From Bacteroidota bacterium (GTDB taxonomy: Bacteria > Bacteroidota > Bacteroidia > Chitinophagales > Chitinophagaceae): a DNA stretch of 64,000 bases. The stretch spans positions 11,661 through 75,660 of the forward strand of contig JAEZDA010000091.1 in the NCBI GenBank assembly GCA_023433345.1, given 5' to 3'. How positions within the stretch are numbered: position 1 is the first letter of the stretch; every line of letters begins with the position of its first letter. The notes beneath the pieces were generated by a model. The model was not told where the DNA came from, searched no databases, and saw nothing but the letters and a program-made list of their open reading frames with translations. Of this stretch, positions 33,540-42,515 are shown piece by piece. Both the position numbers and the translations under genes were made by a program.

Positions 33540-34907
33540 ATGAGTAAAACGAAAAGCGCCTTCTTTTGTCAGAACTGTGGATATGAAAGTGCGAAGTGGG
33601 CAGGTAAATGTCCTTCGTGTAATGAATGGAACACATTTGTTGAAGAGCTTGTAGTGAAAGGGAACGATAAACTCCGAACAGATGAATGGAATGAAGGAAG
33701 CAAAGTAAAGATAGTTTCGCTTGGAGAGGTGCATAGTTCCGGGGAGCATAGAACAATGACCGGCGACCCTGAACTGGATCGCGTATTGGGTGGCGGCATC
33801 GTGGGAGGATCGATTGTGCTGGTTGCAGGAGAACCCGGTATCGGGAAATCAACCCTGTTCCTGCAAATGGCTCTCGCCATGAAAAACATTACCACTCTTT
33901 ATGTGAGCGGTGAAGAAAGCGTTCAACAGGTAAAAATGCGCGCCGACAGGTTGGGTTCATTAAATGAGCATTTTTATCTTTTAACTGAAACCAACACCCA
34001 AAACATTTTCCAGGAGCTGAAGAAATTGAAACCACAACTCCTGATAGTTGATTCCATTCAAACATTACAATCGCCTTTTATAGAATCCTCTCCCGGCAGT
34101 GTGAGCCAGATCCGTGAAACTGCTGCCGAATTGCAGCGATATGCAAAGGCATCCGGCACTCCGGTGTTTCTTATCGGTCACATCACTAAGGATGGCAACA
34201 TTGCGGGACCTAAAATTCTGGAGCACATGGTAGACACCGTCCTCCAATTTGAAGGCGACCGGCATCACACATATCGCATTCTTCGCACGCTTAAAAATCG
34301 CTTCGGCTCCGCATCTGAACTTGGAATCTATGAAATGACAATGGCGGGAATGCGACCCGTTGTTAACCCGAGTGAAATTTTACTAAGCAACAAAGACGAG
34401 CAGCTGAGCGGAATTGCGATCGCTGCAACAATGGAAGGAATACGCCCTTTGCTGATTGAAACCCAGGCACTGGTTACCCAGAGCGTTTATGGAACGCCGC
34501 AACGAACGGTATCCGGTTTTGATCTGCGACGTTTGCAACTGCTGCTCGCCGTGCTGGAAAAACGCGGGGGCTTTCACTTTGGCGTTAAGGATGTATTCAT
34601 TAATATAGCGGGCGGCATTCGTACTGAAGACCCCTCGATCGACCTGGCAATTGTGTGTGCCCTGTTGAGCAGTTATGAGGATATACCTCTCTCGCCTCAC
34701 ACCTGTTTTGCGGGTGAGGTGGGGCTGAGTGGAGAAATACGGGCCGTGAACCGGGTTGAACAACGAATTGCGGAGGCAGAAAAACTCGGCTTTGAAAAGA
34801 TCTTCATCAGCAAACACCAGGCAAAGGCAGTTGGCAAAACGAAAAGCAGTATTGAAATTCTTTCTTTCGGCAAGGTGGAGGAAGTATACCGGCACCTGTT
34901 TTCCTAA
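33540..34907 (+). CDS. radA: DNA repair protein RadA
   Basis: RadA promotes strand exchange and branch migration in recombination. The 455-residue protein has the N-terminal zinc finger (C10, C13, C24, C27), the RecA-like ATPase with GEPGIGKST near residue 99, the RadA-specific KNRFGSASELG motif, and a C-terminal Lon-like domain (GVKDVFINIAGGIRTEDPSIDLA). Length and order match the family. The start has no Shine-Dalgarno; heptamer tract D lies just upstream. comF follows 48 bp downstream on the same strand. Confidence 0.96.
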   Translation: MSKTKSAFFCQNCGYESAKWAGKCPSCNEWNTFVEELVVKGNDKLRTDEWNEGSKVKIVSLGEVHSSGEHRTMTGDPELDRVLGGGIVGGSIVLVAGEPGIGKSTLFLQMALAMKNITTLYVSGEESVQQVKMRADRLGSLNEHFYLLTETNTQNIFQELKKLKPQLLIVDSIQTLQSPFIESSPGSVSQIRETAAELQRYAKASGTPVFLIGHITKDGNIAGPKILEHMVDTVLQFEGDRHHTYRILRTLKNRFGSASELGIYEMTMAGMRPVVNPSEILLSNKDEQLSGIAIAATMEGIRPLLIETQALVTQSVYGTPQRTVSGFDLRRLQLLLAVLEKRGGFHFGVKDVFINIAGGIRTEDPSIDLAIVCALLSSYEDIPLSPHTCFAGEVGLSGEIRAVNRVEQRIAEAEKLGFEKIFISKHQAKAVGKTKSSIEILSFGKVEEVYRHLFS

Positions 34908-34955
34908 CCCGAAAAGTACACACTGCATAAATGGGCGCGGGCATATATTTATAAG

Positions 34956-35651
34956 ATGGTGCAAAGCCTTCTTTCCGACCTCGCCAACCTGTTTTATCCT
35001 CTGCGATGCGTGGGTTGTGGAGCTGATGTATACACCAAGGCCTCCCCAATTTGCATCACGTGTTTCAATGACATGCCCAGAACCGGGTTTTCAGGAATCA
35101 ACGTAAACCCAATCGAGAAAATCTTTTTTGGCCGGCTACCTTTGATATTTGCACACAGTGAACTTTATTTTTCCAAATCCGGCATCGTTCAGCAGCTCAT
35201 TCATGAATTGAAGTACAAAGGAAACCAGGAAATTGGTGAATACATGGGAACTCTTATCGGGCAGTCGCTCGAGTTGGGTAAAGGCCCTATGTGCTGCGAT
35301 TACCTCGTGCCCTTGCCGCTTCATCAATCGAAACAATTCCGGCGGGGATATAACCAGGCTGAAGTGATATGCAAAGGCATAAGTGTGCGCACCGGCATCC
35401 CTATTCTTTCAAAAGCAGTTGTTCGATGCAGAAGTACGGAAACCCAAACGAAAAAGAAGAGAACGGAGCGCTGGCAGAATGTTGACGGAAGTTTTTCAAT
35501 ACTAGAAGGCTGCAAAATGGAGGGTAAGAAAATATTACTGATAGATGATGTACTCACTACAGGCGCAACTCTCGAAGCCTGCGGAAGAGCCCTCCTTCAA
35601 ATTCCGGGCATCCAACTGGCCATCGCCACGCTCGCCTTCGCAAGTAAATGA
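34956..35651 (+). CDS. ComF family phosphoribosyltransferase-like protein
   Basis: The 231-residue protein has an N-terminal Cys pair region (YPLRCVGCGADVYTKASPICITC) and a phosphoribosyltransferase domain with VPLPLHQSKQFRRGYNQAE and the PRPP loop ILLIDDVLTTGATLE. ComF proteins take part in DNA uptake in competent bacteria; elsewhere their role is not settled. Its position behind radA fits a DNA-processing role but is not proof. The start at 34956 is the first ATG with a family-like N-terminus. Confidence 0.87.
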   Translation: MVQSLLSDLANLFYPLRCVGCGADVYTKASPICITCFNDMPRTGFSGINVNPIEKIFFGRLPLIFAHSELYFSKSGIVQQLIHELKYKGNQEIGEYMGTLIGQSLELGKGPMCCDYLVPLPLHQSKQFRRGYNQAEVICKGISVRTGIPILSKAVVRCRSTETQTKKKRTERWQNVDGSFSILEGCKMEGKKILLIDDVLTTGATLEACGRALLQIPGIQLAIATLAFASK

Positions 35652-35693
35652 ACCTGAAAAGATAAAACCGGGGAGGTTATTGTTTCATTTTTT

Positions 35694-35701
35694 TAGATTT
35701 G
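35694..35701 (+). promoter_or_regulatory. TAnnTTTG element of the 35707 lipoprotein
   Basis: TAGATTTG ends 5 bp before the ATG at 35707. It supports this start over the longer frame that runs back into comF. Confidence 0.5.
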
Positions 35702-35706
35702 CTGAG

Positions 35707-37110
35707 ATGAGCCGATCGATCCTTGCTACTTCATGTTGCTTTTTAGCCCTCGCAATTTTCTTTTCGTGTAAAAAAAATGACCTTGTAACCGGAAGCGATG
35801 CATCTGTATACTTTTCAACGGATAGTTTGAAGTTTGATACCGTTTTTACTTCTGTCGGCTCCGTAACAAAGTCATTCAAAATTTTCAATAACAACAACGG
35901 AAGATTGAAAATTTCCACCGTTAAATTGATGGGGGGACCGGCATCTCCCTATAATACAAATATCAATGGCGTGGCAACAGATGAACTCCGCGACATTGAA
36001 ATTGAGGCGAATGACAGCATCTATGTATTTGTTACCGTCACTATAGATCCAAACTTGACACAGTTACCATTTATTGTTTCAGATAGCATACTTGTTGAAT
36101 ATAACGACAACCGAAAATTTGTACAATTGGAAGCCTTTGGTAAGAACGCACACTTCCTTCGTGGGGAAACTATTTCTGCAAACACTGTCTTCGATGCTAC
36201 ACTTCCATATGTTATTCTCGATGGACTTCGTGTAGACACCTCCGTTACCCTTACCATTTCGCCAGGCACGCAATTGTATTTTCATGCAAATGCTCCGCTG
36301 ATCGTTGATGGAACCCTCAACGCCAGAGGGACTGTTTCAAATCGGATACTGTTTACCGGAGACCGGCTTGATGATTATTACCGTGACCTGCCGGGAAGCT
36401 GGCCCGGAATTTATTTCAGGGAGAGCAGCACAGAAAACGAACTTCAATTTTGCAGGATCATCAATGCTTACCAGGGCCTGATTGCGGCGGGTCAACCAAA
36501 TGCACCGGTAGCTAAAATAACTATCCAGCAATGCGAGATCAGTAACATTTACGATGCCGGCTTATACCTGCTTGCTTCTTCTGCAGATATTTCGAACACG
36601 CTTGTTGCCAACTGCGGAACCAACCTGTTGATCAGGCAGGGAGGAAATTATTCCATCACTCACTCAACATTCGCATCTTATTCAAATTTCAACACATTCA
36701 GAACCGAGCCTGTTGTTGCTATATATAATTATGATGACGTTTCAGGAACGCGCCTTACAGGCAACCTGCAGGCAAGCTTCACCAATTGCATCATTTGGGG
36801 CGAAGGAGGAATTGCTGAGAGCGAAGTAGTCACGGCTAAGGACGACAATGCAGGCTACGATCTCACATTCAATCATACGCTGTATCGCTCACCGCTTCCT
36901 CCTGCCTATACTATCATTTCAAGCTCCATTGCCAATGCCGATCCTCTGTTTGACAGTGTTGATGTTTTCAACAACTACTACGATTTCAGAATTAGCGCGG
37001 ATTTTGCTCCGGGTAAAGATGCCGGCACCGTCACCCCGTATTTGAAAGACCTGGACGATCTTGATCGCAATGTGGCGCTTCCGGATCTTGGCGCGTACGA
37101 AAAACAATAA
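35707..37110 (+). CDS. Lipoprotein with right-handed beta-helix, unknown function
   Basis: The 467-residue protein starts with a lipoprotein signal ending in FFSCKKND, placing it on the membrane. Residues about 30-170 look like an Ig-like or HYR-type beta domain; residues about 190-440 have repeated asparagine/isoleucine-rich turns (ITIQQCEISNIYDAG, SADISNTLVANCG, YSITHSTFAS) typical of pectate-lyase-like right-handed beta-helices. The ending LPDLGAYE is common in such proteins. No catalytic residues can be assigned. The frame extends back to 35545 over comF, but the lipobox and promoter element fix the start. Confidence 0.8.
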   Translation: MSRSILATSCCFLALAIFFSCKKNDLVTGSDASVYFSTDSLKFDTVFTSVGSVTKSFKIFNNNNGRLKISTVKLMGGPASPYNTNINGVATDELRDIEIEANDSIYVFVTVTIDPNLTQLPFIVSDSILVEYNDNRKFVQLEAFGKNAHFLRGETISANTVFDATLPYVILDGLRVDTSVTLTISPGTQLYFHANAPLIVDGTLNARGTVSNRILFTGDRLDDYYRDLPGSWPGIYFRESSTENELQFCRIINAYQGLIAAGQPNAPVAKITIQQCEISNIYDAGLYLLASSADISNTLVANCGTNLLIRQGGNYSITHSTFASYSNFNTFRTEPVVAIYNYDDVSGTRLTGNLQASFTNCIIWGEGGIAESEVVTAKDDNAGYDLTFNHTLYRSPLPPAYTIISSSIANADPLFDSVDVFNNYYDFRISADFAPGKDAGTVTPYLKDLDDLDRNVALPDLGAYEKQ

Positions 37111-37112
37111 AT

Positions 37113-37670
37113 ATGTATCGTTTACTTATCATTCTGATGTTTCTTTCCTGCGCTCACCGGGAATCACCAAAAAGCTATGAATCAAAAACGGATCAAATGA
37201 ATAATTCAATTCACCAGTTTAAAGTTGCGGCATTGGATGGAGGCACCATCGATTTTTCATCATTTAAAGGAAAGAAAATACTTGTGGTGAATACTGCTTC
37301 CGAATGCGGCTACACCCCACAATATGCAGGCCTTCAGCAGCTTTATGAAAAATATGGTTCAAAACTGGCCATCGTTGGCTTTCCGTCTAACGATTTCGGC
37401 GGACAGGAACCCGGAAGTAAGGAAGAGATAAAATCCTTTTGCCAGAAAAATTACGGAGTTACCTTTCCGATGGCGGAAAAAATCACTGTTAAGGGGAATG
37501 ATGCACATGAAGTGTATCAATGGCTCACATCCAAAGAAAAAAATGGCGTACAAAGCAGTGAGGTGAAATGGAATTTCAACAAATTTCTGCTTGATGAAAA
37601 CGGCGTATTGCTGAAAAAATTTGATAGCGACACCGAGCCTCTTAGTGAAAGTATCACCGAACTCCTCTGA
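37113..37670 (+). CDS. Glutathione peroxidase family protein
   Basis: The 185-residue protein begins with a short lipoprotein-like signal (LIILMFLSCAH) and a GPx domain. Motifs are VNTASECGYTPQY with the peroxidatic Cys, GFPSNDFGGQEPGS and VKWNFNKFLLDENG, the Cys/Gln/Trp/Asn tetrad of the family. It would reduce hydroperoxides, probably with thioredoxin and not glutathione, as in most bacterial Cys-type members. It starts 2 bp after the beta-helix lipoprotein gene. Confidence 0.92.
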   Translation: MYRLLIILMFLSCAHRESPKSYESKTDQMNNSIHQFKVAALDGGTIDFSSFKGKKILVVNTASECGYTPQYAGLQQLYEKYGSKLAIVGFPSNDFGGQEPGSKEEIKSFCQKNYGVTFPMAEKITVKGNDAHEVYQWLTSKEKNGVQSSEVKWNFNKFLLDENGVLLKKFDSDTEPLSESITELL

Positions 37671-37679
37671 CAATTTCTT

Positions 37680-37686
37680 TACTTTG
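37680..37686 (+). promoter_or_regulatory. Near-match promoter element of holB
   Basis: TACTTTG is one base shorter than TAnnTTTG and ends 5 bp before the holB ATG. The position matches the other start-proximal elements, so it is probably functional despite the missing base. Confidence 0.35.
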
Positions 37687-37691
37687 CGGCC

Positions 37692-38903
37692 ATGCAGTTT
37701 AGTGATGTAATCGGGCAAAATGAGGTGAAAAACCAATTGATGCAAATGGTCACCGAGAACCGGTTAAGCCATGCACTTTTGTTTTTGGGAAAAGAAGGCT
37801 CCGGCGCCTTTGCGCTTGCAAGAGCGTTTGCTCAGTATATCAACTGCGAAAAGGCAAATCCTTCTTTTAGTAAAGGTCCCGGCGTTGTTTCCTTGTTTGG
37901 AGAAGATGAGCCATCCATGAGCCCGGTGCTAATGAAAGACTCCTGCGGCACCTGCTCTTCCTGCGTGAAAAGCGCAGCAATGGTGCATCCTGATATACAT
38001 TACAGCTACCCTGTATATCGTAAGGTTTCCAGCAAGCCGGCCCTTAGTTCAGATTTTGCGGTGGAGTGGAGAAAATTCACTCTTGAAAACCCATACAGTA
38101 ACGAATATGAATGGCTGCAATATATAAATGCAGAAAATAAGCAGGGAAATATATCGCGTGAGGAAACTTCAGAGATCATCCATTATCTCAGCCTGAAAAG
38201 TTTTGAAAGCGAGTATAAAATTCTGATCGTATGGATGGCGGAGGCTTTGGGAACAACGGGAAATCACCTGTTAAAGCTCGTTGAGGAACCGCCTGCGAAT
38301 ACTGTATTCATTTTTGTGGCAGAAAATGAAAACCTGATCCTTCCCACCATTCTTTCACGCACGCAGTTGGTCAAGATACCCGCGCTTCAAAAACATGAAA
38401 TTTCAGAAGCCCTCCAGGTTCGGCAGGGATTGGCAGAAAAAGAAGCCGACCAAATTGCTTCTTTGAGTACCGGAAATTATTTCGAAGCCCTGCAATTGTT
38501 GCAGCATGCTTCCGGCAGTTATGATCTACAACTTCGGGAATGGTTGAACAGCATTTTACGAACGGGGCCATCAGCCCAGGTAAAATGGATCGATGAGATG
38601 GCTAAAACAGGCAGGGAAAAGCAAAAGCAGTTTTTGAAATTCTTCAATCAATTGTTGCACCATGCAATTCGGATAGAAACATTAGGTGAGGAGACCGCCT
38701 TCCCCTCAGGAAGCGATTCCACCAATGAACTTGCCACGAAACTGAATAAATTTAACCTCGCCCAGAAGGAAGCCATTATAAACGAACTTGATCAGGCAGT
38801 GTATCATATCGAAAGAAATGGTAATGCAAAGCTGATATTCCATGCCTTAACAATTCGCATATACCATATTGTTAGCAACAATTCATTAATTTTGATGGCG
38901 TAG
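37692..38903 (+). CDS. holB: DNA polymerase III delta-prime subunit
   Basis: This AAA+ clamp-loader subunit has 403 residues. The N-terminus (MQFSDVIGQNEVKNQLMQMV and LSHALLFLGKEGSGAFALARAFAQYI) carries a degenerate P-loop, as expected for delta-prime. Zinc-type cysteines follow in CGTCSSCVKSAA, and the conserved LVEEPPANTVFIFV and LSRTQL segments support the call. The longer C-terminus is seen in Bacteroidota. DnaX (tau/gamma) is excluded by the lack of an intact Walker A. Confidence 0.88.
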   Translation: MQFSDVIGQNEVKNQLMQMVTENRLSHALLFLGKEGSGAFALARAFAQYINCEKANPSFSKGPGVVSLFGEDEPSMSPVLMKDSCGTCSSCVKSAAMVHPDIHYSYPVYRKVSSKPALSSDFAVEWRKFTLENPYSNEYEWLQYINAENKQGNISREETSEIIHYLSLKSFESEYKILIVWMAEALGTTGNHLLKLVEEPPANTVFIFVAENENLILPTILSRTQLVKIPALQKHEISEALQVRQGLAEKEADQIASLSTGNYFEALQLLQHASGSYDLQLREWLNSILRTGPSAQVKWIDEMAKTGREKQKQFLKFFNQLLHHAIRIETLGEETAFPSGSDSTNELATKLNKFNLAQKEAIINELDQAVYHIERNGNAKLIFHALTIRIYHIVSNNSLILMA

Positions 38904-39062
38904 GGATGTGAGGAATGATAATGTGCAGCCATGTTTGCGCGCTTTGAACTTAGGATAACGGACGCTTAATATATTTTTCGGTTTTTGTTTATTGCAGTGG
39001 AAAATGAGTTTGCGGAACCCCGTTACCGGTATCGTGTTGCAAAGTCGCTCCGGCCTCCCCCT

Positions 39063-39070
39063 TATTTTTG
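39063..39070 (+). promoter_or_regulatory. TAnnTTTG element of ricT
   Basis: TATTTTTG lies 25 bp before the ricT ATG, so this mRNA would have a normal short leader of about 20 nt, unlike the genes where the element abuts the start codon. Confidence 0.45.
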
Positions 39071-39095
39071 AAAATTAAAACCCCTCTTTAATTAT

Positions 39096-40505
39096 ATGGG
39101 ATGTGGAAGTTGTGGAACGGGCGGAGCCCCGGGAGGTTGTAAAAGTCAGGGTCATTGTGCCAGTGGCAGTTGCAACAGAATGAATGTTTACGACTGGTTG
39201 GCAGACCTGCCATTCAGCGACCCCGAAAGCAGTTGCAAGGTTGTGGAAGTAGGTTTTAATAACGGCAGCCGAAAAGATTATTTCAGGAACAATTCATTTC
39301 AGTATTTCGCCAAGGGCGACATGGTAGCTGTAGAAGGCGTGAATGGATTTGATGTGGGCTATGTGAACCTCACGGGTGAACTCGTTCGCCTCCAGCTTAA
39401 GAAAAATAACATAGACGAAAAAACAGCAGAACTCCGGAAGATCCTTCGCAGAGCAAGTGAGAGTGATCTGGCCCGCATGCAGGAAAATAAGCAAAGGGAG
39501 CCTCACATCCTTATCCGCAGCCGTGCCATGGCCAGGCAATTAAAGCTTGAACTCAAAATGGCCGAGGTGGAACTACAGGCTGATGGCAAGAAGGCGACAT
39601 TTTTTTATATAGCAGATGATCGTGTTGATTTTCGTGAACTCATCAAACTTTACGCTGCAGAATTTAAGGTAAAGGTTGAAATGCGCCAGATAGGTGCGAG
39701 GCAGGAAGCGGGAAAGGTTGGAGGAATCGGCAGTTGCGGGAGAGAACTTTGCTGCGCCACCTGGCTTACAGATTTTAAAAGCGTAAACACTAACGCTGCC
39801 CGGTATCAGAATCTTAGCATCAACCAAACAAAACTCAGCGGCCAGTGCGGAAGATTAAAATGTTGCTTGAACTATGAGCTGGATACCTACATGGATGCTT
39901 TACAGTTTTTCCCCACAGATTCTGATGTACTTGAAGTTGAAAAAGGCCGCGCCTTCCTGGTAAAGAAAGATATTTTCCGGAATCTGATGTGGTATACACT
40001 GCCTGACAGTAACAAACAATACCCGCTCACCATTGAGAGCGTGAAAAAGATAAAGGCTCAAAACCGTGAAGGCATCAGGCCTGAAGCGCTTGAAACAGCG
40101 GAAGTTCAATCAAATAAACCCCGCGAAGTTGAGCCCGAATACGCAGACCTTGTTGGCCAGATAAGTTTAAAAAGCCTCGAAAAAACTACGCGTAAACGCC
40201 GCGATAAAGAACGAAGCAGGCAACAATCACATAAGCCTGGTGCAAAACCGCAGCAACAATCAGGTGAGCAACAGTCGTCCCGGCCGCAATCACAATCAAG
40301 ACCTCAACAGCAAAGGCAGCAGCAAAAGCCCGGAGGCCAGCAACGCAATGCCCAGCCGCGGGCGCAAGGCGGGAAACCTGATGGTGACAGAAGGCAGGGT
40401 GCGGGCAGGCCCCAACAAGGAGGTCGTACGCAACACGGTAACCGGCCGCAGGGAAACCGTCCACAGGGAGGCCAACAAAAGCCGCCCCAGGATAAAAGCA
40501 ATTAG
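39096..40505 (+). CDS. ricT: RicT (PSP1 domain) protein with long disordered tail
   Basis: RicT (YaaT) is part of the RicAFT Fe-S complex that governs RNase Y activity in Bacillus; here the role is inferred. The N-terminal 35 residues are Cys-rich (MGCGSCGTGG, GGCKSQGHCASGSC). The PSP1 core follows, with CGRELCCATWL and LSGQCGRLKCCLNYEL, giving the usual cysteine set. Residues about 365-469 are Gln-, Gly-, Arg- and Pro-rich and almost certainly disordered, a likely RNA-binding tail. gldA starts 2 bp after the stop. Confidence 0.87.
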   Translation: MGCGSCGTGGAPGGCKSQGHCASGSCNRMNVYDWLADLPFSDPESSCKVVEVGFNNGSRKDYFRNNSFQYFAKGDMVAVEGVNGFDVGYVNLTGELVRLQLKKNNIDEKTAELRKILRRASESDLARMQENKQREPHILIRSRAMARQLKLELKMAEVELQADGKKATFFYIADDRVDFRELIKLYAAEFKVKVEMRQIGARQEAGKVGGIGSCGRELCCATWLTDFKSVNTNAARYQNLSINQTKLSGQCGRLKCCLNYELDTYMDALQFFPTDSDVLEVEKGRAFLVKKDIFRNLMWYTLPDSNKQYPLTIESVKKIKAQNREGIRPEALETAEVQSNKPREVEPEYADLVGQISLKSLEKTTRKRRDKERSRQQSHKPGAKPQQQSGEQQSSRPQSQSRPQQQRQQQKPGGQQRNAQPRAQGGKPDGDRRQGAGRPQQGGRTQHGNRPQGNRPQGGQQKPPQDKSN

Positions 40506-40507
40506 GC

Positions 40508-41419
40508 ATGTCAATCAGGGTTGAAAATCTTCTTAAAATTTATGGCGAGCAGAAAGCTGTCAACAACATCAGTTTCCAGGTAGGGAAAGGAGAAATAGTC
40601 GGCTTCCTTGGGCCTAATGGTGCAGGAAAATCAACCACTATGAAGATGATTACAGGCTATCTTTCACCAGACGGGGGAGCAATTGATGTTTGTGGCATCG
40701 ATGCAGTAAACAACTCTCTGGAATCAAAGAAAAAGATCGGATACTTACCGGAAGCTAATCCATTATACTATGATATGTATATCCGGGAATATCTTTTATT
40801 CATCAGCAACATTCACAAGCTAAATGATAAGACTGAAAAAATTGAAAGCGTAATCAGGAGAGTTGGCTTAACTCCCGAAGCGCACAAAAAGGTTGGCCAA
40901 CTCAGTAAGGGATATAAACAAAGAGTGGGGCTGGCCGCAGCAATGCTTCATGACCCCGAAGTGTTGATTCTTGACGAACCTACTTCAGGCCTCGACCCAA
41001 ACCAGATCATGGAGATCAGGTCTGTTATCCGTGAACTTGCACAAACCAAAACGATACTTTTTTCATCGCATATTATGCAGGAAGTTGAATCACTTTGCGA
41101 TCGCGTAATAATAATAAACAAGGGAAATATTGTTGCCGATGATTCTTTAGCCCTATTAAAACGCCTAAATGATGATAAAACCATGGTGGTGCTGGTTGAA
41201 TTTAGTGAAGATGTAAATGCAGATTCTTTGAAACTGATGGAACATGCTGATGCAGTTGAAAAGACGGGCGCTTCTTCATTTTCAATTCGTACAAAGGAAG
41301 GTGAAAGCATTCGCCGCCAGCTATTGCAGCTTAGTGTAAACAACCAATGGAACATCCTCTCTTTGCAAACCCGCGAACAAAACCTGGAAAACGTTTTTAA
41401 AGAACTCACCACGAAATAA
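40508..41419 (+). CDS. gldA: ABC ATPase GldA-like
   Basis: The 303-residue ATPase resembles GldA, the ATP-binding subunit of the gliding-linked ABC system of Bacteroidota, which works with GldF and GldG. Walker A is GPNGAGKST, signature LSKGYKQRVGLA, Walker B VLILDEPTSGLDP. The C-terminal 70 residues match the extra domain of this group. No gldF or gldG lies beside it and many non-gliding species keep the gene, so gliding is not implied. It is translationally close to ricT. Confidence 0.8.
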   Translation: MSIRVENLLKIYGEQKAVNNISFQVGKGEIVGFLGPNGAGKSTTMKMITGYLSPDGGAIDVCGIDAVNNSLESKKKIGYLPEANPLYYDMYIREYLLFISNIHKLNDKTEKIESVIRRVGLTPEAHKKVGQLSKGYKQRVGLAAAMLHDPEVLILDEPTSGLDPNQIMEIRSVIRELAQTKTILFSSHIMQEVESLCDRVIIINKGNIVADDSLALLKRLNDDKTMVVLVEFSEDVNADSLKLMEHADAVEKTGASSFSIRTKEGESIRRQLLQLSVNNQWNILSLQTREQNLENVFKELTTK

Positions 41420-41542
41420 CTAACACCTGCTTCTTTTGGTTTCGATTCTCTAAGATTGTTTCTTTGCAAAAATTTTCCGAAGCTGGGTCCCTCAACTGTG
41501 GTCAGTAAATTCTTTATCTTACGCCCTTTACAAAAAACCTTT

Positions 41543-42442
41543 ATGCGCCCAATAATCTTGCTGTTGATTACCGTGTTTCTTTTCTCCTGCTCGAAATCTG
41601 AAAATGACAGTTTAGTACCACCGCAACAACCAAAACTTTTGGTTAAGTTTATTCGTTTCGACACTACACGCCCGGCAGGGCTTGATACAGTTTCAAGAAC
41701 CATCATTCAATATGACGGCCGGAACAGGCCCGTTCACTGGTCATTTTTAGGAATGTCACCCGATGGCTCTCCCTATTATTTAAATGAGCAGCAATATTTC
41801 TATAATGGAAACGACACCTTTGCCTATCAAACGATCGACATCACAAAAATAATTGGAACGAACCCGCCATATGAAGGCGACACAACCCATTATACGTTTG
41901 CCAATGGCCGCTTAGTGAGGGATTCAATATTCTCAACAAGGAACGCGACGGGTGAGCAGTATTACCAGGCAAGAAGTTATTCCTTTGTTGGAAATACGGT
42001 GGTGATGAATGCCTATATAGATTACTATGCCACGCCCTTTACAAGAACGTCAAATATTTACCAAACCATTTCAGGAGGAAATATTATATATCAATTAGAC
42101 ACCGCAATTAGTATAAGTTCCGGATCCCCATTTCAATATATAAGAACAGAACAATCGGCAACTTATTTACCGAACGATAACCCGATGGCCAGGATATCTA
42201 ATCCTATTAGAAAGCCCGAATTGGAAAGCCATAGCAGATTTTCGCTTTTCAGAAATTTTACCACAAAACTACCTGAAAGCCATTCCTGGGAACGCAGTAT
42301 TTGGGCTCCCGGCAGTTCCGTTGATGAAAGCCTTTTCAATATCAATTACACTTATGAATTTGACGCAGATGGCCTGCCTTTAATTATGAGGGAACTTTGG
42401 CAAAATGGCGACCAGTTTAAAAGCATTTTCATTTATCAATAG
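41543..42442 (+). CDS. Hypothetical lipoprotein
   Basis: I do not recognise this 299-residue protein. It starts with a lipoprotein signal (IILLLITVFLFSCSK, Cys near residue 15), and the rest is beta-rich with many aromatic residues and repeated YxNxNDTFAYQ, TTHYTFANGRLVRD and INYTYEFDADGLP-like segments. These resemble the YD-type strands of cell-surface proteins of Bacteroidota. An upstream in-frame start at 41456 would hide the signal. A 123-bp gap precedes it; it is probably monocistronic. Confidence 0.72.
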   Translation: MRPIILLLITVFLFSCSKSENDSLVPPQQPKLLVKFIRFDTTRPAGLDTVSRTIIQYDGRNRPVHWSFLGMSPDGSPYYLNEQQYFYNGNDTFAYQTIDITKIIGTNPPYEGDTTHYTFANGRLVRDSIFSTRNATGEQYYQARSYSFVGNTVVMNAYIDYYATPFTRTSNIYQTISGGNIIYQLDTAISISSGSPFQYIRTEQSATYLPNDNPMARISNPIRKPELESHSRFSLFRNFTTKLPESHSWERSIWAPGSSVDESLFNINYTYEFDADGLPLIMRELWQNGDQFKSIFIYQ

Positions 42443-42515
42443 GTAAATAATGATGGTTGCTGATAACTGCTGCCTCTTCATACAACATCTTAATGATAAT
42501 TAAAACCTTTACATT

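Noticed and set aside
40186..40524. Several antisense and alternative frames over the ricT 3' end
   Set aside because: They arise from the repetitive, GC-richer codons of the disordered tail and have no independent support.
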